Positions 46,284 to 56,800 of a stretch of DNA of 64,000 nucleotides are shown here, piece by piece; position 1 is the first letter of the stretch; the number at the start of each line of letters is the position of its first letter. Below the pieces are notes generated by a model that worked only from the letters and a program-made list of their open reading frames with translations, did not search any database and was not told the DNA's origin. A program made the position numbers and the translations under genes. The DNA comes from Pararhizobium mangrovi (GTDB lineage: Bacteria; Pseudomonadota; Alphaproteobacteria; Rhizobiales; Rhizobiaceae): assembly GCF_006516965.1 (NCBI RefSeq), contig NZ_VHLH01000003.1, positions 22,216 through 86,215 on the forward strand. The letters run 5' to 3'.

Positions 46284-47503
46284 CGCTCGGCCGTCTGCTT
46301 GTCCTGGCTATCGCCGCCTTTCGCATCGGCGGGCACCGCCTTTACCGCATCGCCGTCGTTGAAGAATGCGCCGGCGCGCGCGAGCACCGTTTCGCCAGGC
46401 TGCAGCCCCTCGACGATTTCGCGCCGGCCGTCCGGCGAGACGATGCCGGCGACGACCGGGCGATCGTGGACCACGCCGTCGTCGACGACCTTCACCTGCG
46501 TGCCGTCTTCACGGGTCAGCACGGCTTCGGCCGGAACGGTCGTCGCCATGTGGCGGTCGGTGATGATCCATCCGCTCGTGAACGTGCCGGCCGGTGGGGT
46601 CGCGTTACCCTTCAGCGTCACGCGGACGTCGGCAAGGCGCGTCTCGGCGTCGACCGTTGGCGCTACCCGGCGCACCGTGCCCGTCACGCTTTTGCCGCTC
46701 GCCGTCGTCAGGTCGACGGCGTCGCCCACCTTGATGCGGTCGAGCGCGCCTTCCATCACCTGCACGGAAGCCTCGATCTCGCCGTTCTCGAAGACGGTGA
46801 ACATCGGTTCGCCGGCGGTGCTCGCGATGGCGCCGAGCTCGGCGTTGCGTGTCGCGACGACGCCGGCGACGGGCGTGCGGATCTGGGCGCGATCGAGATC
46901 CTGCCCGGCCATGTCGCGCTTCGACTGCGCCTGGTCGAGCTGTGCCTTGGCGACGGCCAGCCCGTCCTGGGCCGAAGCGTATGCCGCCTTCGCCGTATCC
47001 GCGCCGGAACGGGCCTGGGTCAGGTTCGCCTCGCTGGTCGTGCCGGAAGCCTGAAGTTTCTGCGCGCGTTGAAGAGTTTGCCTGGCCTGATCGTAGCTCG
47101 CCTTGGCCGAGTCGATCTCGCTCTGCGCCTGCCGTACGGCGGCCTGCGCGCGCTCCACTTCCGCCTTCGCCTGGGTGAGGTTCGCATCGAGCGTCGTCGT
47201 GTCGAGGACGGCCAGAACCTGCCCCTTCTCGACATGGTCGCCGACATCCGCCTTCAGTGCCTCGATGGCGTAGCCGCTGATACGCGGGTTGATGACGACC
47301 GTGTTGCGCGGCACCATCGAACCGGAAACCGGCACGCGCGCCACCACTTCGCTGCGTTCGGCCTTCGTCACCGTCACGGTCGGCACGTGCACGTCGGACG
47401 TCGCGTCGCCGCTTTCGCCGGACTGGGCGATCGCCGGCGCCGCAAACAGAACGACGGCGAAGAGGCCGGTACAAAGGCGTCTCGGGACGATCATGCGATA
47501 CAT
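46280..47503 (-). CDS. RND efflux membrane-fusion (periplasmic adaptor) protein
   Basis: About 407-residue adaptor of the AcrA/MexA family. An N-terminal signal (MIVPRRLCTGLFAVVLFAAP) is followed by the lipoyl half-motif, a long coiled-coil hairpin rich in Ala and Gln (about 110-210) and beta-barrel domains. Start choice is uncertain: the ATG at 47503 has GGAAGG two bases before it, while the ATG at 47494 has the same site at 11 bases. Its stop overlaps the pump start. The divergent MarR/GbsR gene probably regulates the pair. Confidence 0.9.
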   Translation of the reverse strand: MYRMIVPRRLCTGLFAVVLFAAPAIAQSGESGDATSDVHVPTVTVTKAERSEVVARVPVSGSMVPRNTVVINPRISGYAIEALKADVGDHVEKGQVLAVLDTTTLDANLTQAKAEVERAQAAVRQAQSEIDSAKASYDQARQTLQRAQKLQASGTTSEANLTQARSGADTAKAAYASAQDGLAVAKAQLDQAQSKRDMAGQDLDRAQIRTPVAGVVATRNAELGAIASTAGEPMFTVFENGEIEASVQVMEGALDRIKVGDAVDLTTASGKSVTGTVRRVAPTVDAETRLADVRVTLKGNATPPAGTFTSGWIITDRHMATTVPAEAVLTREDGTQVKVVDDGVVHDRPVVAGIVSPDGRREIVEGLQPGETVLARAGAFFNDGDAVKAVPADAKGGDSQDKQTAER

Positions 47504-47701
47504 ATCCTTCCGGACTCCGTCAGGGGCGACATTACGCCATGCCGGCAAGCGAAGCGAGGCCGCGAGGCATGGTCCGGGAAACGGCGGGAGATCCATGAAA
47601 GCCCGGCCGCCGACTGATCGGACGTCGAGCAATATAGGCGCCTCCCGTCAGCCGTTCAATAATGACTGAATGGTTTAATCGATATTGACAACTATCCGAA
47701 C

Positions 47702-48187
47702 GTGACGGATATGCGAACGATGAACGAGCCCGATACGACCGACTTCGTGGAAAGCCTCGGCCTGATCTTCCAGAACGAAGGCCTGCCGCGCATCGCCGGA
47801 CGGGTTCTCGGTTTCCTCATCGTCTCGCGTGAGCCGAAGAGCTTCGACGATCTCACGAACGGCCTTTTGATCAGCCGTGGCAGCGTGAGCACGAACACCC
47901 GGCTCCTCGTCAATCTCGGTCTCGTCGAACGCGCGACCGTTCCAGGCGAGCGCCAGGACTATTTCCGCCTCGGACCGCGGCCTTATCAGCGGATGGTCGA
48001 GAACTCGCTGGAGCGTTCCGTCAGGGCACGCGACATGCTGCGCCGTTCGGTCGATACCTTCGGCGAGGGAGCCGACGCGCGTTTTGCCCGAGAGCGCATC
48101 ATCGACTTCGTCGCGTTCTACGACGTCCTCGTGGAAGCAGGTCGCGAGGCCGGACGCATGCTGCGCGAGCGCGAAGGCGCCGGCTGA
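47702..48187 (+). CDS. GbsR/MarR-type transcriptional regulator
   Basis: 161-residue winged-helix protein of the GbsR-like MarR group. The DNA-binding region is visible in GRVLGFLIVSREPKSFDDLT and ISRGSVSTNTRLLVNLGLVE. The C-terminal helices likely dimerise. It is divergent from the RND pump operon across 198 bp and is the likely repressor of it, or of itself. Three in-frame ATGs (47702, 47711, 47720) are possible; none has a strong ribosome-binding site. Confidence 0.85.
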   Translation: MTDMRTMNEPDTTDFVESLGLIFQNEGLPRIAGRVLGFLIVSREPKSFDDLTNGLLISRGSVSTNTRLLVNLGLVERATVPGERQDYFRLGPRPYQRMVENSLERSVRARDMLRRSVDTFGEGADARFARERIIDFVAFYDVLVEAGREAGRMLREREGAG

Positions 48188-48351
48188 CGGCGGGACGCCG
48201 AGCACGACCGGAACGGCCGAAGGAAACCGTTTGACCGGTTGAGGCGTTGGACCCCCGATTTGAACGGGGCAAATGCTCAGGCGGTTTCACGGGACGAAGC
48301 GGCCGGCAGAGATTGCCGTCGCGCGCAAACCGGACCGACGAGGGGCGATTC

Positions 48352-49458
48352 GTGGACTTCCTCCAGACACTTCTCCATGCCGCTGTCTTCGCGCTCGGCA
48401 TGGCCTGGAAAACGCTGTGGACGCTGGTCCTCGGCTTCACCATCTCTTCCGTCATCCAGTCCGTCGTCTCGACGGAGGCGATGCGAGATGCGCTCGGGCG
48501 CGGCGGCATCAGGCAGATCTCGCTCGCGACGGCGATGGGGGCGGCCTCGTCGAGCTGTTCCTACGCTTCGGCCGCCATCATGCGAACGCTGTTCAAGAAG
48601 GGCGCCGCGCTCGTCAACGCGCTCGCCTTCATGTTCGCCTCGACCAACCTCGTGATCGAGCTCGGCATCATCCTGCTCATCCTTATGGGCTGGCAGTTCA
48701 TGGTCGGGGAATGGGTCGGCGGTCTTGTCCTGATCGCCATCATGGCCATGATCGTCCGGTTCACCCTGTCCGATAAGCTGGTCGAAGCCGCCCGCAACCA
48801 CGAGGAGGCCGGCGGCGGCCACGAGCATTCGGCGATGCTGGTCGAGGGTGAAACGTGGTGGCGGCGCCTGACGAACCCGCAGGCGCGCATCCGCGTCGCG
48901 CAGAACTTCACGATGGAGTTCTCGATGCTGTGGAAGGATCTCGCCATCGGCTTCGTCGTCGGCGGCATCCTGACGGCGTTCGTGCCGGATCGTTTCTGGC
49001 AGGCGCTCTTTCTTACGGACGCCTCGCCCTGGCTCCAGGCGCCGGCCAACGCCGTGATCGGCCCGGTCGTCGCCGTCTTCACCTTCGTCTGTTCGATCGG
49101 CAACGTGCCTCTGGCGGCCGTGCTCTTCGCCGGCGGCGCCTCGTTCGGCGGCGTGCTCGCCTTCCTCTACGCGGACCTCATCGTCCTGCCGCTTCTCGAT
49201 GCGTATCGACGCTATCTCGGCTGGAAGATGGCCGCCTATATGGGCATCGTCTTCTTCGTCACGATGGTGATCGCCGGTCTGATCATGGAACTCGCCTTCG
49301 CAGCGCTCGGCATCGTCCCCGGCCACGACACCGACATCCGCCAGCAACTGACCACCTTCGCCTTCGACTACACCTTCTGGCTCAACCTCGTCTTCGGCGC
49401 CCTCGGCATCTACTGGTGGTGGACCGCCAGACGAAACCCGATGCACCATCACCACTGA
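48352..49458 (+). CDS. Polytopic permease of the DUF318/SO_0444 type, possible metal exporter
   Basis: 368-residue membrane protein with about nine hydrophobic segments, resembling the DUF318/ArsP-like permease family. Some members are named Cu/Zn efflux transporters. It has the motif MGAASSSCSYASAA near residue 65. Metal-binding hints are a loop NHEEAGGGHEHS near residue 150 and a C-terminus ending in four histidines. The start is a GTG at 48352 after GAGGGGCG; no in-frame ATG fits. It follows the GbsR-type gene by 164 bp. Substrate is not known. Confidence 0.75.
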   Translation: MDFLQTLLHAAVFALGMAWKTLWTLVLGFTISSVIQSVVSTEAMRDALGRGGIRQISLATAMGAASSSCSYASAAIMRTLFKKGAALVNALAFMFASTNLVIELGIILLILMGWQFMVGEWVGGLVLIAIMAMIVRFTLSDKLVEAARNHEEAGGGHEHSAMLVEGETWWRRLTNPQARIRVAQNFTMEFSMLWKDLAIGFVVGGILTAFVPDRFWQALFLTDASPWLQAPANAVIGPVVAVFTFVCSIGNVPLAAVLFAGGASFGGVLAFLYADLIVLPLLDAYRRYLGWKMAAYMGIVFFVTMVIAGLIMELAFAALGIVPGHDTDIRQQLTTFAFDYTFWLNLVFGALGIYWWWTARRNPMHHHH

Positions 49459-49519
49459 CAACGCGGAGGAAGCTCCGGCGCGGCACAGCCGTCGATGACC
49501 ATCGTTCTGATCGGATGAA

Positions 49520-49595
49520 TGGTGAGCCCGCAGGGATTCGAACCCTGGACCTACTGATTAAAAGTCAGTTGCTCTACCAACTGAGCTACGGGCTC
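49520..49595 (-). tRNA. tRNA-Lys (anticodon UUU)
   Basis: Read on the minus strand, a 76-nt cloverleaf. Acceptor GAGCCCG/CGGGCTC, D-stem GCTC/GAGC, anticodon stem ACTGA/TCAGT with loop CTTTTAA (anticodon TTT), and T-arm CAGGG-TTCGAAT-CCCTG. CCA is encoded. It decodes AAA and AAG. Confidence 0.96.
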
Positions 49596-49783
49596 TTGCG
49601 CGGGCGGGCGCGCTGAAGTCGGCGGACCATAGGCAGGGGGTGGGGGACGGTCAACCGGAAAATCCCCGGTTGCAGGCGCGGCGGCGACGGACGGTCGTCG
49701 TGCGCGTAAGAACCATTGTTTTCCGCGGTCCCGACGGACTAGAAAGGCCGTGCGCATCCGTTGCATCGGGGAGGGCGTCGCCC

Positions 49784-50533
49784 GTGTCGATCGCCGACAT
49801 ATCCATCCTGACGGCCGTGCTCGCCGGCGCGCTGTCGTTCCTTTCTCCTTGCGTGCTTCCGCTCGTGCCGCCCTATCTGTGCTATATGGCGGGCATCAGC
49901 GTCGACCAGTTCCGTGGTTCGCCAGAACGCCCGCGCGAGGTGCGCACGCGTCAGGCCGTGCTTCTTGCAGCGCTCTTCTTCACGCTCGGCTTCGCCACGG
50001 TCTTCGTGGCGCTCGGCGCCGGCGCTTCGCAGGTCGGCTCGCTGCTGCGCCGCTACAGCGACGTCCTCGGTCAGATCGGCGGTGTCGTCATCATCGTCAT
50101 GGGGCTCAACTTCCTCGGCGTCTTCCGCATTCCGCTGCTTTCGCGCGAGGCGCGCTTTTCGTCCGGCGGCAAGCCGGCGACGTGGACCGGCGCCTATGTG
50201 ATGGGCCTTGCCTTCGCCTTCGGCTGGACGCCGTGCATCGGGCCGGTGCTCGGCGCGATCCTCGGCGTGGCCGCAAGCCGCAGCACGGTCGGCGCGGGGG
50301 CGCTCCTGCTCGCGGCCTATTCGCTGGGCCTCGCGCTCCCATTCTGGATCGCAGCCCTCTTTTCCGAACGGTTCATGCGTTTCCTCACCGGCTTTCGTCG
50401 TCATCTCGGCATGGTCGAAAAGGTGATGGGCGGTTTCCTCGTGCTGACCGGCGTTCTCTTTCTCACCGGCGGCATGGCCTCGATCGCCTACGGGCTGCTG
50501 GAGGCGTTTCCGGCCCTCGCGCGGATCGGCTAA
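49784..50533 (+). CDS. ccdA: Cytochrome c biogenesis/thiol transport protein CcdA
   Basis: 249-residue membrane protein with six helices that passes electrons from thioredoxin to periplasmic thiols. Conserved cysteines lie in LSPCVLPLVPP near residue 22 and in GWTPCIGPVLGAIL near residue 147. The GTG start at 49784 with GGGGAGGG upstream gives the usual length; the open frame extends further but without family similarity. It stands alone, followed by the DUF502 gene. Confidence 0.92.
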   Translation: MSIADISILTAVLAGALSFLSPCVLPLVPPYLCYMAGISVDQFRGSPERPREVRTRQAVLLAALFFTLGFATVFVALGAGASQVGSLLRRYSDVLGQIGGVVIIVMGLNFLGVFRIPLLSREARFSSGGKPATWTGAYVMGLAFAFGWTPCIGPVLGAILGVAASRSTVGAGALLLAAYSLGLALPFWIAALFSERFMRFLTGFRRHLGMVEKVMGGFLVLTGVLFLTGGMASIAYGLLEAFPALARIG

Positions 50534-50638
50534 AGGCGAGAAGCCGGGCCGGTGCCTTGTCGCAGTGCGGCATGTGCCCTTATATGAACGACGAGGATCC
50601 CCGGCTTCGATGGGGACGGACCACGGCTGGCAGGGTGC

Positions 50639-51340
50639 ATGAAAGAAAAGCCCAAGCGCATGTCGGCGACGATGCGCCTGCGAAATTATTTCCTGACCGG
50701 TCTGGTGATCTGCGCACCGCTCGTGATCACGCTCTACCTCACGTGGTCGTTCGTCGTGTGGGTCGATGGCTGGGTGAAGCCCTACCTGCCGAAGGCCTAT
50801 ACGCCGGACTACTATCTGCCGTATCCCGTTCCGGGCTTCGGCCTGCTCATCGCGCTCATCGTCATCACGCTGATCGGCTTCCTGACCGCAAACCTCATCG
50901 GGCGCACCGTGGTCGGGTTCGGCGAGTCGATCCTCGATCGAATGCCCTTCATCCGGGTGATCTACAAAGGGCTGAAACAGCTCTTCCAGACGATTCTGGC
51001 CGAGAGCGAAAGCTCTTTCCAAAAGGTCGGCCTGATCGAATATCCGCGCAAAGGACTATGGTCGCTCGTCTTCATCGCCACGCAGACGCACGGCGAAGTG
51101 GGCAAGCACGTCGCGCGTTCGGGTCGCGATCCCGTTTCGGTCTTCCTGCCGACGACGCCGAACCCGACCTCCGGCTACCTGCTCTTCGTCCCGAGCGAGG
51201 AGATCACCATCCTCGACATGTCGGTCGAGGATGCGGCCAAGATGATCATCTCCGCGAGTCTCGTCTATCCGGAGCATGGCGACGAGCCCGGCAGCGAGAG
51301 CGACGTCACCAAGCTCTTTCCCACGCAGTTCGGTACCTGA
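50639..51340 (+). CDS. DUF502 family membrane protein
   Basis: 233-residue protein with two N-terminal membrane helices (LRNYFLTGLVICAPLVITLY and FGLLIALIVITLIGFL) and a cytoplasmic beta-rich tail containing FLPTTPNPTSGYLLFVP. This is the DUF502 signature. The function is unknown, though homologues are widespread and often lie near recG in rhizobia. It converges with recG, whose stop is 13 bp away. Confidence 0.9.
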   Translation: MKEKPKRMSATMRLRNYFLTGLVICAPLVITLYLTWSFVVWVDGWVKPYLPKAYTPDYYLPYPVPGFGLLIALIVITLIGFLTANLIGRTVVGFGESILDRMPFIRVIYKGLKQLFQTILAESESSFQKVGLIEYPRKGLWSLVFIATQTHGEVGKHVARSGRDPVSVFLPTTPNPTSGYLLFVPSEEITILDMSVEDAAKMIISASLVYPEHGDEPGSESDVTKLFPTQFGT

Positions 51341-51353
51341 GTTCGGCCCGGGC

Positions 51354-53459
51354 TTACCCGGCGCGCAGGTAGCGGATCGCCTCGTCCCGGCGGAAGAGGT
51401 AGAGAAGGGTACGCAGCGCCTCGCCGCGTTCGCCGGTCAGTTCCGGATCGCTCTCGAGCACGAAGCGCGCGTCGTTGCGTGCCGTTTCGAGAAGATCGCC
51501 GTGGTGTTCGAGCGCTGCGAACCGGAAGTTCGCCATGCCGGACTGGCGCGTGCCGAGAAGCTCGCCTTCGCCACGCAGGCGTAGGTCCTCCTCGGCAATG
51601 CGGAAGCCATCCTCGCTCTCGCGCATGATGGAAAGCCGAGCCTTCGCGACCTCGCCGAGCGGGGCGGAGTAAAGCAGGATGCAACTGGATGCTTCGCTTC
51701 CCCGCCCGACGCGACCGCGAAGCTGGTGCAACTGTGCGAGCCCGAAGCGTTCGGCATGCTCGATGACGAGGATCGTCGCGTCCGGCACGTCGACGCCGAC
51801 CTCGATGACGGTCGTGGCGATCAGGAGGCGCGTATCGCCGGCCTTGAAGGACGCCATCGCTTCGTCCTTCTCCGCGCTCGTCATGCGGCCGTGGACGAGC
51901 CCGAGCCGGTCGCCGAAGAGTGGATCGAGACTTTCGAAGCGCTGCTCTGCGGACATCAGGTCGGAGGCGTCGGTTTCCTCGACGAGCGGGCAGATCCAGT
52001 AGGCCTTCCGGCCGTCAGCGAGCGCGTTGCGCAGGCGCTCGACGATCTCTTCGTAGCGCTCGGCGCCGACGGTCACGGTGGCGATCGGCTTTCGCCCCGC
52101 GGGCTTTTCCGTCAACTTCGAGACGTCCATGTCGCCGAAGGCGGCGAGTACCAGCGTGCGCGGAATGGGCGTGGCCGTCATGACCAGCATGTGCGGCGCC
52201 GTTCCCTTGCCGGTGAGCTGCAGGCGCTGGTGGACGCCGAAGCGGTGCTGCTCGTCGATGACGGCGAGCACGAGATTGGCATAGGCGACGTCGTCCTGAA
52301 ACACGGCGTGGGTGCCGATCACCACCTGTGCGTCGCCAGAGGCGATCCGCGCCAGCACGGTCTGGCGCTCGCGCGCCTTCATGCGGCCGGTCAAAAGCGC
52401 GACCTCGATCCCCGCCGGCGCCAGCATGGCCGAAAGCGTGCCGTGATGCTGGCGTGCGAGAAGCTCCGTCGGAGCCATGAGCACCGACTGGCCGTGCGAT
52501 TCCGCCACGGCGGCCATGGCGAAGGCGGCAACGACCGTCTTTCCCGAGCCGACATCGCCCTGCAGCAGGCGCAACATGCGCTGGCTCTTGCCCATGTCGG
52601 CAAGCACGGCCGCGACCGCTTCTTCCTGGCCCGCGGTCAACGCGAAGGGCAGGGCCTTGCGGATGGCGGCCTGCGCCGTGCCGCTCGGATGAACCGGTTC
52701 GCCCGGCAGGCGACGGGTTCGCCGGCGTACCAGAGCCAGCGAAAGCTGCCCGGCCAGAAGCTCGTCATAGGCGAGCCGCCGGCGCGCCGGCGTCGTCGCT
52801 TCGAGGTCCGCCGCGCCTTCCGGCCGGTGCAGTGCTTCGAGCGCGTCGCGGAAGCTCGCGAAGCGCTCGCGCCGCTTCATGGGACCGTCGAGCCATTCGC
52901 CGAGGTCGGGCGTTCGCTCGAGCGCGGCCGTCACGGCCTTTTCGAGCACCTTGCCGGAAAGGCCCGCCGTCAACGGATAGACCGGCTCGATGACGGGCAG
53001 GGTGTCGGCGGCTTCGAGCGGCACCATATGGTCCGGATGCACCATCTGGGCGCGTCCGTTGAACCACTCGATCTTTCCACTGACGAGCATCTCGGCGCCG
53101 ACGGGCAGGACCTTGTCGAGCCAGCCGGGCTTGGCGCGGAAGAAGGTCAGGGCCATTTCGCCCGTCTCGTCGTGGACGAACACGCGATACGGCATGGAAC
53201 GGCGTTCCGGTGGAGGCGGCTGATGCCGGTCGACGCGCACGGCAAGCGTCGCGATTGTGCCGGGTGCGGCCACCGTGATGCCCGCCCGGCGGGTCCGGTC
53301 GATCACCGAATGCGGCGAGAGGAAGAGGACGTCGATCACCCGGGTGGCCTCCGCATCCTGCCGTCCCGCCACGCGGGCGATGAGCGTGGCGACCTTCGTG
53401 CCGACGCCCGGAAGTGCCGTTACCTCGGCGAACAGGGGATCGAGAACCGTGGGCCGCAT
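51354..53459 (-). CDS. recG: ATP-dependent DNA helicase RecG
   Basis: 701-residue helicase that remodels stalled forks and Holliday junctions. An N-terminal wedge/OB domain (about 1-230) is followed by Walker A GDVGSGKTVVA, the DEQH box VIDEQHRFGV, motif III (VMTATPIPRTL) and the C-terminal helicase motifs HQLRGRVGRG. Length is standard. It is divergent from sdhE by 92 bp, as in other rhizobia. Confidence 0.96.
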   Translation of the reverse strand: MRPTVLDPLFAEVTALPGVGTKVATLIARVAGRQDAEATRVIDVLFLSPHSVIDRTRRAGITVAAPGTIATLAVRVDRHQPPPPERRSMPYRVFVHDETGEMALTFFRAKPGWLDKVLPVGAEMLVSGKIEWFNGRAQMVHPDHMVPLEAADTLPVIEPVYPLTAGLSGKVLEKAVTAALERTPDLGEWLDGPMKRRERFASFRDALEALHRPEGAADLEATTPARRRLAYDELLAGQLSLALVRRRTRRLPGEPVHPSGTAQAAIRKALPFALTAGQEEAVAAVLADMGKSQRMLRLLQGDVGSGKTVVAAFAMAAVAESHGQSVLMAPTELLARQHHGTLSAMLAPAGIEVALLTGRMKARERQTVLARIASGDAQVVIGTHAVFQDDVAYANLVLAVIDEQHRFGVHQRLQLTGKGTAPHMLVMTATPIPRTLVLAAFGDMDVSKLTEKPAGRKPIATVTVGAERYEEIVERLRNALADGRKAYWICPLVEETDASDLMSAEQRFESLDPLFGDRLGLVHGRMTSAEKDEAMASFKAGDTRLLIATTVIEVGVDVPDATILVIEHAERFGLAQLHQLRGRVGRGSEASSCILLYSAPLGEVAKARLSIMRESEDGFRIAEEDLRLRGEGELLGTRQSGMANFRFAALEHHGDLLETARNDARFVLESDPELTGERGEALRTLLYLFRRDEAIRYLRAG

Positions 53460-53551
53460 GGAGCGGACAATGCGTTGCGAACGGCGTCGATGGCAAGGCT
53501 GACAAGCGTGCGGCGCTTCGCTATACGAACCCCGTCAACAGGAAGGTTTCC

Positions 53552-53851
53552 ATGACCGGTACGAAACGCACCAGCGCCGACCTCGATGTCCGGCGGCGGC
53601 GGCTTCTCTTTCGCGCATGGCATCGTGGCATCCGCGAGATGGATCTCGTGCTCGGCACCTTCGCCGACGCCGAGATCGCCGCGATGAACGATGCGGAACT
53701 TAGCGAGTTCGAAGAGCTCCTCGAGGTCGTCGATGCCGATCTCCTTTCCTGGGTCACACGCCGCGAACCGACGCCGGCCGAGCGCGACACCGTGCTCTTC
53801 CGCCGGATCGCCTCCTACAAACCCGACTTCGCCTCCCTCCGTAGTTCCTGA
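53552..53851 (+). CDS. sdhE: Succinate dehydrogenase flavinylation factor SdhE
   Basis: 99-residue protein with the RGIREMD motif (RGxxExD) near residue 26 that is needed for covalent FAD attachment to SdhA. The surrounding helices (RRRLLFRAWHRG, FEELLEVVDADLLSWV) match SdhE. GGAAGG before the ATG at 53552 defines the start. It is 12 bp upstream of mfd and probably cotranscribed. Confidence 0.92.
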   Translation: MTGTKRTSADLDVRRRRLLFRAWHRGIREMDLVLGTFADAEIAAMNDAELSEFEELLEVVDADLLSWVTRREPTPAERDTVLFRRIASYKPDFASLRSS

Positions 53852-53863
53852 CTGGTCCTTTCG

Positions 53864-56800
53864 ATGATCGAAGGTTTTGCTCCCGACGTTTTCAAGCGGC
53901 TTTCCGGCCCCGCGACGCTCGCAAGCGTGCCGCCGGGGGCCGAGCCTTTCCTGCTGGCCGATATGGCGCGCGCCGGCCAGCCCGTCGCCTACGTCGTTTC
54001 CGACGGCCAGCGCATGGGCGATCTGGAGCAGATGCTCTCCTTCATCGCGCCGGAAATCCCGGTGCTCACGCTGCCGGCCTGGGACTGCCTGCCCTATGAC
54101 CGCGTCTCGCCGAGCCCCGACGCTGCCGCGAGACGGCTTTCGGCGCTGACGGGGCTGATCGCGCACGCCAAAAATCCCCATCCGGCGATCGTCCTCGTTT
54201 CCGTCAACGCCTTTCTCCAGCGCGTGCCGCCGCGTGGCATTCTCGGCGCGTTGGGCTTTTCCGCCCGTGCGGGGGATCGCATCGACATGGAAGCGATCGT
54301 CGAGCGCCTGTCGGCCAACGGCTTCGAGCGCGTGCCGACGGTGCGCGAGGTCGGCGCGTTCGCCGTGCGTGGCGGCATCCTCGACGTCTTCGTGCCGGGC
54401 AGCAGCGAGCCGCTGCGCCTCGATTTCTTCGGCGATACGCTGGAAAGCGTGCGCGCCTTCGATCCCGCCTCCCAGCGCACGACGAGCCAGGGGCATCGGC
54501 TCGAACTCTACCCGATGAGCGAGGTGACGCTGACGAAGGAGACGATCAGCCGTTTCCGCACGAACTACCTCGCCCACTTCGGCGCGGCGCAACGCGACGA
54601 CGCGCTTTATCAGGCGGTCAGCGAAGGCCGGCGCTATGCGGGCATGGAGCATTGGCTGCCGCTCTTCTACGAAGAGCTGGAGACGACCTTCGACTATCTC
54701 GAGGGCTTTTCCTTCGTCGTCGACCATCTGGCACGCGAGGCCGCCGGCGAACGCATGAAAGTGGTGCGCGACCATTTCGAGGCGCGCGAGAGTGCGAAGA
54801 ACGCGACGGGGCAGGGTGCACCCTACAAGCCGGTGGCGCCGGACGAACTCTACCTCGAAGCCGAGGCCTTCGTAGAAGCGATCGACCAGCGCCACGCGCT
54901 CAGGCTTTCCCCGTTCGAGGAAATGGAGACGGGAGCGTCCAAGGTCTTCACGCTCGATGCGCACAGCGGCCCGCGCTGGTCGCAGACGCAGATCGGCAAC
55001 GAAGGCCATGTCGAGCGGATCAACGTCTTCGATTCGGTCGTCGCGCACATCGCCGAGCGGCGAAACGAGACCGGCAAGGTGCTGCTCGCCGCCTGGTCGG
55101 AAGGTGCCCTCGACCGCCTGATGCAGGTGCTTGGCGAACACGGTTTGGAACGCGTGCGCATCGTCGACCGGCTGGACGCGCTCGAAACGCTGAAGCCCGG
55201 CGAGATCGGTGCCGGCGTCCTTTCGATCGAAAACGGCTTCGAGACGGCGAACCTCGCCGTCATCGGCGAGCAGGACATCCTCGGCGACCGCATGGTGCGG
55301 CGAAGCCGCAGGCGAAAGCGCGGCGCCGACTTCATCTCCGAGGTCTCGGGCCTCGAGGAAGGCTCGATCGTCGTCCACGCCGAGCACGGCATCGGCCGTT
55401 TCGTCGGGTTGCAGACGCTGGAGGCCGCCGGCGCGCCGCATGCCTGTCTCGAACTGATGTACGCCGACGGGGCGAAGCTCTTCCTGCCCGTCGAAAACAT
55501 CGAGCTTCTCTCGCGCTACGGCTCGGAATCCGCCGAGGCGCAGCTCGACAAGCTCGGCGGCGTCGCCTGGCAGGCACGCAAGGCCAAGCTCAAGAAACGC
55601 CTGCTCGACATGGCGGGCGAACTGATCCGCATCGCCGCCGAACGCACGACGCGCCACGCACCCGAACTCACGACCCAGGAAGGCCTCTACGACGAGTTCG
55701 CCGCGCGCTTTCCCTACGACGAGACCGACGACCAGATGGGCGCCATCGAAGCCGTCCGGGACGATCTCGCCGCCGGAAAACCGATGGATCGGCTGATATG
55801 CGGCGACGTCGGCTTCGGCAAGACCGAGGTCGCCCTGCGTGCGGCCTTCGTCGCGGCGATGAACGGCGCTCAGGTCGCGATCGTCGCACCGACGACCCTT
55901 CTCGCGCGCCAGCACTACAAGACCTTCACCGAGCGCTTTCGCGGTCTGCCGATCCGCATTGCCCAGGCATCGCGGCTCGTCGGTTCGAAGGAGCTTGCGG
56001 CAACGAAGAAGGAGCTTTCCGACGGCAAGGTCGACATCGTCATCGGCACGCATGCGTTGCTTGGAGCAAGCGTCGACTTCGCCAATCTCGGCCTGCTCGT
56101 CATCGACGAGGAGCAACATTTCGGCGTCAAGCACAAGGAACGGCTCAAGGAACTGAAGAGCGACGTTCACGTGCTGACACTTTCGGCGACGCCGATCCCG
56201 CGCACCCTGCAGCTTGCCATGACGGGCGTGCGCGAACTCTCGCTCATCACCACGGCACCGGTCGACCGCATGGCCGTGCGCACCTTCATTTCGCCCTTCG
56301 ACGGCCTCGTCATCCGCGAGACGCTGCTGCGCGAGCACTATCGCGGCGGGCAGAGCTTCTACGTCTGTCCGCGCGTGTCCGATCTCGACGAGGTCGCGAG
56401 CTTCCTGCGCGAGAAGGTGCCGGAGCTGAAGTTCGCGATCGCGCACGGACAGATGGCGGCGGGCCAGCTCGACGACATCATGAACGCGTTCTACGAGGGC
56501 CAGTACGACGTTCTGCTTTCCACCACGATCGTCGGTTCCGGTCTCGATGTTCCGCGTGCCAATACGCTCGTCGTCCACCGTTCCGACATGTTCGGGCTCG
56601 CTCAGCTCTATCAGCTGCGCGGCCGTGTCGGCCGGTCGAAGGTGCGCGCCTATGCGCTTTTCACGCTTCCCGCAAACCGCATGCTTTCGAAGACCGCCGA
56701 CCGGCGGCTGAAAGTCCTGCAATCGCTCGATTCGCTCGGCGCCGGCTTCGAACTCGCCAGCCACGACCTCGACATTCGCGGTGCGGGCAATCTGCTTGGC

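Noticed and set aside
43107..47054. Very long open frame (about 1300 codons) on the plus strand opposite the RND pump and adaptor genes
   Set aside because: It is the mirror of high-GC codon bias. The minus strand encodes well-recognised RND and adaptor proteins, and the plus-strand product is a low-complexity Arg/Asp/Gly protein with no domain.
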